From: Neonectria sp. B-13
Lineage: Eukaryota > Ascomycota > Sordariomycetes > Hypocreales > Nectriaceae
Reading direction: 5' to 3'
Assembly (NCBI GenBank): GCA_002682825.1
Contig: NOKP01000017.1
Coordinates: 806,001-870,000, forward strand
DNA length: 64,000 nt
In this document: positions 56,807 through 64,000 of the stretch, piece after piece
Numbering within the stretch: position 1 is the first letter of the stretch
Layout: each line of letters starts with the position of its first letter
Position numbers and translations under genes: made by a program
Notes under the pieces: model-generated
Seen by the model: the letters and a program-made list of their open reading frames with translations, nothing else
Told to the model about the DNA's origin: nothing
Database searches by the model: none

Positions 56807-58070
56807 TCAGATCAAGTGGCTCTTAACATACATGCTCAGTTTCTCCAAAGCCTCCTTCAACACATCGGCGTCGCACACGTAGCCGAATCGAACGTAGCCC
56901 TTGAAGTCTTCCCCGCCTCCAAAGCATCTTGAGCCTGGGACAACAAACACCTTGGTCGCCACAAGCAAATCTTGGCAAAAGCGAACGTCATCAACAGGCT
57001 GCCCTCGAACAGAAAACCGCACAAATGCAGTTGTCCCGGCGGTTGGCTTGACCCACGAGCAAACATTCTTGTGGTCATTGACAAATGTCTCCAACAGCGA
57101 CACATTAGCTCTCGCCATGCCGACATTTCGCTCAAGGAGAGGTCCCAGCACCGACGGAGACAAGGCATAGGACGCCAGTTGGTCATCAATCTGAGAGACA
57201 CTGATGGACGTGTAGTCGCGTGCCGATGCTAGGGCCTCAATGATGCCTTTGTCTTTGGAAGCAACCCACCCGACGCGGATGCCTGCGAGAGCAAATGCCT
57301 TCGACATGGAGCCCGTGATGACAGTTCTCTCATAGCCCAACGCGGCAACAGAGGGAGGAGCCACATAGCCAGGCTGGTACAGCTCGTGAAACAAGGGCCG
57401 ATATACTTCGTCAGAGAAGACAATGATATCCCGCGCCTTGGCAAACTCGACAATCTTGGTCAGGACCTCAACTGGAATGGGGGCTCCCGTAGGGTTGTTT
57501 GGGTTGTTGAGGATGATCATCTATGTGAGTCAGCGTGTGGTCGAGCCGGTCAAGGGAGTAGAAGCAAACACATACCTTTGTGTTGGACTTGACAAGTCCC
57601 TCAAGAGCACTGACATCCGGCACGAAGCCGTTGTCTGCACTCAGCTTCCATAGCGAAACCTCGGCACCATTGCTTTCGGGGACGCTGTAGAGTTGTTGAT
57701 AGGTTGGGTAGACGCAAATGACATGGTCCCCTGGACCGATGAGCGTGTAAAGTGCGAGGAAGTTGGCACCAATGGCACCCTGAGTGATGAGAATGTCATC
57801 TGCATTCAAATTTGCGGGTGTAGTTCCTGATGGTCCCTCGTTGTAAAGCCCAGCAACTCTTTGGCGGAGCGGAGTTGAACCGCGAATGGGACCGTATAAG
57901 AGCTTTGTGGAGAAGTCGATAGGGTTCGACGACGTCTTTTCCAAGGAGAGGCCAACGAGGTCGTTAATGGAGACGGAGGCGACACAGGTCTCTGCGGTGT
58001 TCAGAATGCCAGGTGTGACTTCGTACTCGTCCATCCATCTCTCGACATCAAATTGAGGGAGGCGAACCAT
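56807..58070 (-). CDS. Fold-type I PLP-dependent aminotransferase (class I/II)
   Basis: Exons 58070-57576 and 57520-56807 give 402 residues. Signatures: NNPNNPTGAPIP (cofactor and substrate contact), SDEVYRPL, and the PLP-binding lysine in GSMSKAFALAGIRVGW near residue 260; C-terminal RFGYVCD contributes the carboxylate-binding arginine. Reaction class: amino transfer or related PLP chemistry with an alpha-amino acid. Similar enzymes are annotated as aminotransferases or ACC-synthase-like. The ATG at 58070 is preferred to an in-frame one at 58172. It faces a second, distant paralog at 58760 across a 690-nt shared promoter. Cytosolic. Confidence 0.92.
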
Positions 58071-58759
58071 GATGTGTGATGTATGGGGAGTGATATAGAG
58101 ATGCAGTGAGATAGGTAGTGGATGGTGTAGATGCCAAGACGAGGTTGATCGGAAAAGAAATGTCGTTACCATTGGAGATTAAATACTTGAGCTTGAGAAG
58201 GAAACCATACATTTACCTTCGCCCTTTGTGACCTTATCGGCTCAACTGTCGAGGTTCCAACATCTCGGCCTCTCCTCGACCCACTGGGCGTCGTGAAAGG
58301 CGCAGCCCCATAATTTGTTGTAGACTTGAAGGGAAGCAGTTCCGAGAGAAACGAGCGGTTGGGGAAGGAGACTCCGAGGTCTGGGAGGGAAGGTCGAAGC
58401 GCTCTTCTGGGACGGAAGCTGGAGCCGAATACTGATAGGGATGGAGTCGCGACGCTTTCACGTAGAGGACTGGACGTAGAAATGAACTATTTCAGCTGTA
58501 CCATAGGTACTATGACAGCTGATGATGGATTGATGACTGAAAATCTGCAGCAATGCTCCGTGATGCGGGGTTAGATGCGTCGCTAGGAACAAGCCGCCAT
58601 CTGCCGTGGGTATCCGTTTGAGGGACTGCCGAATCTATAAAGTCCGACCATATTATCGGACTGTCGGCTTCCTTGGGCTTCAATCTTAAACAGAACGGAA
58701 TCTTGACTGACAGTTTCCATCAAATTGATTCATTTCAACCTACAACACAAGCCTCTAAG
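58071..58759. promoter_or_regulatory. Bidirectional promoter between two PLP-enzyme genes
   Basis: About 690 nt separate the two start codons. No gene is seen. An AT-poor middle part contains CCGATAATATGGTCGG-like symmetry near 58647-58660 (CCGACCATATTATCGG on the plus strand), a short inverted repeat about 100 nt from the plus-strand start codon that could be a regulator site. Confidence 0.45.
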
Positions 58760-59866
58760 ATGAAGTACGCTCGGATGCCAATCGAGATCGAGTCGCCAGA
58801 GGAGTACGGCTACGACAAGATCAAGAACAACCTCTCCGAAAGCTCCGTCACAGACCAGACCCTCGAGTCTCTTGACATTCAGATTCCGAACCTCACCCTT
58901 CTCTACAACGAGCATCGAGGAAGCTCCCAGCTGCGAAACCTGATCGTGGGGGATTCAGGTCTGGATAAAGATGATGTCCTCATCACGTCGGGTGCGGCTT
59001 GCGCGCTCTTCATTATTTCGACCTCGCAATTGACCCCAGATGACCACCTCGTCGTCGTCCGACCCAACTATGCAACCAACCTCGAAACCCCAAAGGCCAT
59101 TGGATGCAAAATCACCTACGTTGACCTCCAGTTTGAGTCCGGTTTCCAGCCAGACCTCTCCTTCATCGAGGCCGCTATACAGCCCAACACCAAAATCGTC
59201 TCTGTGACCTGTCCTCACAACCCTACCGGCACAGTCATGACCAGAGACACCTTGGACCGGCTTATTGCCATCACCAAGGAAAATAACTGCCTGCTCCTGG
59301 TCGACGAGACCTATCGCGACGTCCATTACGGATCTCAGCTACCAATTGCCGCGTCTCTCAGTGACCATGTTCTCAGCGTCTGCTCCATGTCTAAGTCGTT
59401 TGGAATCCCTGGAATTCGCCTGGGATGGGTCATTACTCAGAACAAGAGCCTACAGAACACGTTCCTCGCAGCCAAGGAGCAGATCAGCATCAGCGGCAGC
59501 GTTATTGATGAGTACATTGCCGAGCAGGTTCTGTCACGCAAGAGCTCCATTTTGGAATGGACTTGCGAGGAAATGAGAGTTCGACTGGAGATGGTTGCCT
59601 CGTGGATCGAGAAGGAAGATCTGTTGGAATGGGTTAAGCCCAAGGGCGGTGTAGTTTGCTTTCCTAAGATGAAGAAGGAACCCGCCGGCGGAACTGCTGC
59701 ATTCTACGAAAGACTGTTGACAAAGTATCGTACGTATCTCGGGCCGGGACATTGGTTTGAGATGCCCGACACCTACTTTCGTCTAGGGTTTGGATGGCCA
59801 ACTAGGGCAGAGCTTCAAGCTGGGATGGAGGCCATCTCGAAAGCACTCAGGGATGAGAGCGCCTGA
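58760..59866 (+). CDS. Fold-type I PLP-dependent aminotransferase, second paralog
   Basis: Single exon, 368 residues. Key blocks: TCPHNPTGTVM, LVDETYRDVHYG, and the PLP lysine in SMSKSFGIPGIRLGW near residue 211; RLGFGWP near the end holds the carboxylate-binding arginine. It shares layout with the gene at 56807 but sequence identity appears low, so the duplication is old or the pair was assembled secondarily. The ATG at 58760 is chosen because family homology starts there; the in-frame ATG at 58673 would add 29 residues. Intronless, unlike its neighbour. Substrate not known; transamination or a capreomycidine-synthase-like cyclisation are both possible for this type. Confidence 0.9.
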   Translation: MKYARMPIEIESPEEYGYDKIKNNLSESSVTDQTLESLDIQIPNLTLLYNEHRGSSQLRNLIVGDSGLDKDDVLITSGAACALFIISTSQLTPDDHLVVVRPNYATNLETPKAIGCKITYVDLQFESGFQPDLSFIEAAIQPNTKIVSVTCPHNPTGTVMTRDTLDRLIAITKENNCLLLVDETYRDVHYGSQLPIAASLSDHVLSVCSMSKSFGIPGIRLGWVITQNKSLQNTFLAAKEQISISGSVIDEYIAEQVLSRKSSILEWTCEEMRVRLEMVASWIEKEDLLEWVKPKGGVVCFPKMKKEPAGGTAAFYERLLTKYRTYLGPGHWFEMPDTYFRLGFGWPTRAELQAGMEAISKALRDESA

Positions 59867-60959
59867 ACTTCAAGCGCAAACTACGGGAACTAACTCTGAA
59901 GGGACGAGATGACGAAAGAAATGGAGGAATGATACTTGTCATAGCCACAGTACTTGTCTAGCAAGCACCCATGCCTACTCCAAAATGCACCGAGTGCATT
60001 CAACTCAAATCTGTAAAAAGCTGAGGCTTGTCCCATCTGATCTTTGATGTCTAGCTTCCACATATCTCCGAGTCCAGAGTTGTCGTCTGCAAGACCAATG
60101 TGAACAAATATTGCGTCTCCGCTTACCTGCTTCAGTTTCTACATCAAACCATCCCTTTGCTGGCGGAAGGCCGTCTTTGGTACTAACCTCAAGCGCTCCA
60201 TGCTTGAGTCTCGACATCAAAGGCCCACACGTCAGTGGGTATCTTTCCCGCCCCAGCGAACCCCAACGCGGAAGGATCTCGTTTTCCAAATATCGTAACC
60301 AGCCCATTGCGTCCATGCCTTTCAGCCGCCTTTGATGTTTGACTGAAATAGAGAGAGGAATTGTATCCATCGCTTTGTATTGAACTACTTTGACGACTTT
60401 AAGGAATCAAGGAGGTTATGGGCTACTCCCCAATCTTACCTCGCCTGCAAGTGTATACATGGAATTAGCAGAGACGGATTGACAACTTCCGGAGCTTAAT
60501 ATTCACCAGATTTGCAGACTCAGCGTGGGATATCATCACCTGACAAACGGTTGAGGCCATCAGGATGCCGGTCATATGAATAAATGATGTGTTCAGCTAA
60601 GTCGAGCATAATTGGCTTACATTAGGTTCACCCAACAATTTCCTCCTTTGTCGTTGTCAACGTCATCAATTTTCTCGTCTCAGTCCCACCTCAAGTTACC
60701 GGTACCCATTAGCTCCTAGTTGATATATTGCAAGTCTGGTTCCCACTAATCATATATCGCGTCTAGAGACAGAAAGATGGTCGAGAAATGCCATACTCTG
60801 TTTTGTTACCCGTGAATCTAATCTATCTACTCAAATTACAAATGAAAAACTGGTGATCCACCTGCCATTACCCCCCAGGCTGTGATTTTACTTCCCGCTC
60901 GAAAGCCTTTCTAGTAACATCCATCTAGAGTGATCTAGACCATCCACCTCTATAATTGT
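59867..60959. other. Intergenic region
   Basis: About 1.1 kb between the second PLP-enzyme gene and the 3' end of the ABC transporter gene. A 121-codon minus frame at 60005-60370 has no recognised family. Nothing else was seen. Confidence 0.45.
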
Positions 60960-63900
60960 CTACTGCTTCTTCTTGCCCTTGGGCATGCGAACAAGCCAGT
61001 AGAGAGCCAAAGCGGCAAAAATGTTAAAGATGATGTACACCATGCCGATGCCAAAATCCCGCCATCTGTTGTCGAAGCTGGCACTCACGCTAGTCAAAAA
61101 CGTGTTGGTGCTGGAAATCGGGCAGAAGCTGCAGCTCGTGGTGCTCTCAGCATCCTTCAGGTAACCGCCAGTCATGTTCATGTAGCTTTGCATGTATTCT
61201 CCACATGTCTGACCACTGGGGGGCTGGAATTTGATGAGTTCGTTGCTGGAGCATGTGACTGAGGTGTTTGCAAGACCTGTTGATAGCATTGCAGAGACGA
61301 GGTAAGTAAAGGGGGATACCCGATACAGGAAGATCCAGAATCCAGGCATGTCATCCGGGGACGCTAGCACACCGCAGAAGAGAAGACAGAGCATGAAAAG
61401 AATGTTGGCCAAGTTTCCGCCTGCTTCAGCTGTGTCCGTGATAGCGATACAGACATGGGCGAAGGTGCAGGTGAAGACCAAAAACTGCCAGAACAGAAGC
61501 CACATAAGGGCACCACGCTCGACAGTCTGTCCAGCATCGGCGGCGTTGTTGTTGAGTCCGACCGGATAGTAGACACACACGAACATGAAGACCGACATGA
61601 GAGAATTCCATGGGATTTCGGTAATGATCTGTGAGAGCATAAAGATTTTCCAGCTGTATGTCTTTGACGGGCGTTCTCGAACTTCATATAGCGACCGTTG
61701 AGTAACGAAATGAGGCATTTGCTGCTGGACTAATTGGCCGAAGATGGTGAGAATGTTGAAGATGGCAAACATCTGATTCTGCATTCCTTGAATACTCAGA
61801 GGAGCGTTGAGGAAGACAAGACCGATAAACAGGGCGACAGAGCAGCAAAGAATAAATTTCGAGTAGAGGTACGAAGGAGTCCTCCAGTATTGCTCAAAGA
61901 CACGGCGAGTCACGATGAACAGTTGGTCCCACAGAGGAGTCGCAAACTCGCGGTACGAGTTAGCAACAGCATGGTCTGATGTGTCGTTGGCCGGTGCTTC
62001 AGTCTTGAGGCGTTGAAGTTCTGTCTGCACACTCTGATATTCGGAACTCTCACGCCAGACCTGATGCCAATCAGACTCGGTGGAAGATCCGGGGGCGGCG
62101 CCAATAGCTCCGAGCATCCATTCCGCAGGGTTCTCATCAGCGGGACAGCTAGGAGCGCCGTGTCTCTCAAAATAGGATACAAGAGTCTCCGAATTCTGTC
62201 CGATGTCGCCGAAGTAAACGGTGCGACCTCCCTTTGCGAGAAACAGGAGGCGGTCGAATCGCTGGAACAGCATAGCGGAGGGCTGATGGATAGTGCAGAG
62301 AATGGATTGGCCGGCCTTAGATAATTTTTCGAGGAGGTCGAGAATAGCCCAAGATGTCTGCGAGTCAAGACCAGAAGTAGGTTCATCCACAAACAGAAGA
62401 AGAGGAGGCTTGGCAGCTAGCTCGACGCCAATGGTAAGGCGCTTTCGCTGTTCAACATTGAGACCCTCGCCCAGAACTCCCACCACAGCGTCGGCATACT
62501 CTTCCATATCGAGGAGCTTGATGACTTCATCGACGTAGGCCAGCTTTTCAGCTTTCGGGGTTGTAGCAGGCTGGCGAAGAAGAGCGCTAAAAGCCAAGGC
62601 TTCGCGGACTGTACTTGTCTCAAGGTGGAGATCCTGCTGCTGAACGTAACCGGTCTTGCGTTGGAACGAGGCATCGCGAATCTTCCCGTCGACTAGCATC
62701 TCGCCGGTGATGACACCCATCGAGACACGATCAGCGAGACAGTCTAGCAGTGTGGTCTTTCCAGCTCCAGAGACTCCCATGAGAGCAGTGAGTGTTCCAG
62801 GCTTGACCCAGCCATCAACGTGGTCCAGGATTCGCCGCGGTTCGTTCTTGATCTTGATATCGTAGCAAACATCGTTCCAGTGGAAAACGCTAGTTGAGCC
62901 CTGAATGATACCATCATCACTGCTATTTCCACTAGTCTTCTCTGCCATCGCGATGGGCCTAGACACGGATGTTTCAACGTCGCTGGTGATCTTTGAGGCA
63001 GCGGGCAGATTTCCACGGCGGAAGATGAGGACCTCGCCCTTGGACTTCTTGGCGGAGATTAACTCGGTGGCGACGATGTAGGTGAAATGGAAGAAGATGA
63101 CGAAACCAATGAGGATACCGACGTTGCGCCACTTGTGACTGGCATAGTACTTGTATGCCAAGTTGATGTAGTCGTCTCCGTTGACAGTGGCTACACCTGT
63201 CACAGCGCCGACAGCGTTGCAAGCGCGGTTGTCGGACCCGACATCCTCGTAGCCAGGGATGGCTGGGCTAGGGACAAATGAGGCACAGGTGAAGTTGCGA
63301 TTATGAAACTCGTTGATCATCAGGGCTTCGAACCCGTATCCGACGGGGTCGATGTAGTTGATCCAGCGGCACCATCCAAGCATGTAGTCGACTGGGATCA
63401 CGAAACCAGTGAAGATTACCAGGGCCAGAATGAGGATAGATGCGGGAACCATTGCCTGGGATAAGGTCCGGGAGACGGATGCACTGGATGTTGTTAGCAT
63501 GGCCTGATAGATGGCTTTGATAGACAGCAACTTACATTGTGCGAAAGATACCCGACATGGCCAACACCATAAGGAACGTAACAAGCAGGAAGAAGAAGAA
63601 GTTTCCAGGCTCGCGGTTGAGGTTCGACATAAAATACATGATCAGATTGTAAAAGATGGTGTTCAAGATCTTGTAAGGCATGTCGACCATAATGGACGAA
63701 AAGGCTTCGGCAGATGGATGATAGAAGGCGTAGCGGACATGTTTTTCCACAATTGAACGTTGAGCATACTGCGTCAAGATTTCGAGGGCACTAGCAAAGG
63801 CGTTGGACAAGATGGCAACGAACAAGACGGCGCTACGGTTGTAGAAACTCGCTGTGGTTTCATCCATGTTGTAAAAGAGAGACGAGATGATCAGTGCCAG

Positions 63901-64000
63901 TGCAGAGTTGGCTACAAGCATGGTAATGGTGAGGCTGGGATCTCCAAGCAGGCGTTTCCAACCTCGCCAGAGGCAAAGCATGATCTGCTGGCCATACGAA
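60960..64000 (-). CDS. PDR-type ABC transporter, C-terminal two-thirds (5' end beyond the window)
   Basis: Visible exons 64000-63536 and 63483-60960 give about 996 residues. Order: end of the first nucleotide-binding half ([14 protein letters not shown]), first TM domain, then the second ABC domain with Walker [13 protein letters not shown], signature [12 protein letters not shown], Walker [15 protein letters not shown] and H-loop ICTIHQPS, then the second TM domain with a large extracellular loop rich in Cys ([15 protein letters not shown]). This is the reverse (NBD-TMD)2 layout of ABCG pleiotropic drug resistance pumps in the fungal plasma membrane. They export antifungals and plant or microbial metabolites. 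The intron GTAAGT...CATCCAG joins FRT-IASVSRT. Confidence 0.95.

Noticed and set aside
1..64000. Transposons, CRISPR arrays or replication origins
   Set aside because: No transposase, reverse transcriptase, long terminal repeats or regular spacer arrays were seen; CRISPR is not expected in a fungal chromosome.

Overview
The window comes from a filamentous ascomycete (Pezizomycotina). It contains a fungal-type hybrid PKS-NRPS, Zn2Cys6 regulators, HET and NACHT/STAND proteins, and genes broken by many short GT-AG introns (about 46-100 nt) with CTAAC/CTGAC-like branch sites. Gene spacing is loose and both strands are used about equally. I cannot fix the genus from sequence alone. Exon boundaries below were set by hand from splice signals, reading-frame closure and family expectation.

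Region 1 (1-22375) is a secondary-metabolite cluster that continues off the left edge. It holds a reducing PKS-NRPS (KS-AT-DH-MT-inactive ER region-KR-ACP-C-A-PCP so far), a lipocalin-like Diels-Alderase candidate, a trans-acting enoyl reductase of the LovC type, a 14-TM drug:H+ antiporter, a second MDR-family reductase, a small protein of unknown (possibly calycin) family, and an AflR-like Zn2Cys6 activator. PKS-NRPS + trans-ER + Diels-Alderase is the known core for cytochalasan-type or decalin-tetramic-acid-type products: the ER reduces the growing polyketide in trans, the NRPS half adds one amino acid, and the Diels-Alderase closes the carbocycle. Cluster promoters share TTCGGAGG(T/C)TTGC-like and TTCGGGA elements, so a shared regulon is plausible.

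Region 2 (23139-35364) holds a secreted GH12 glucanase, an alpha/beta hydrolase, a large NACHT-WD40 STAND protein with about 12 WD repeats, and a 654-aa protein of unknown function.

Region 3 (35890-47220) looks like a small catabolic cluster: a DenD-like NAD-dependent epimerase/dehydrogenase, a D-2-hydroxyacid dehydrogenase, an ACS-family anion permease, a salicylate-hydroxylase-like FAD monooxygenase, and a nine-exon Zn2Cys6 regulator. The substrate is not known.

Region 4 (47960-55599) is rich in self/non-self-type genes: an ankyrin-like remnant, a HET-domain protein, and a second STAND protein (Fungal_N-like helical domain, NACHT, short ankyrin tail).

Region 5 (56023-64000) has an Mpv17-family membrane protein, two head-to-head fold-type I PLP enzymes, and the C-terminal two-thirds of a PDR-type ABC transporter that runs off the right edge.
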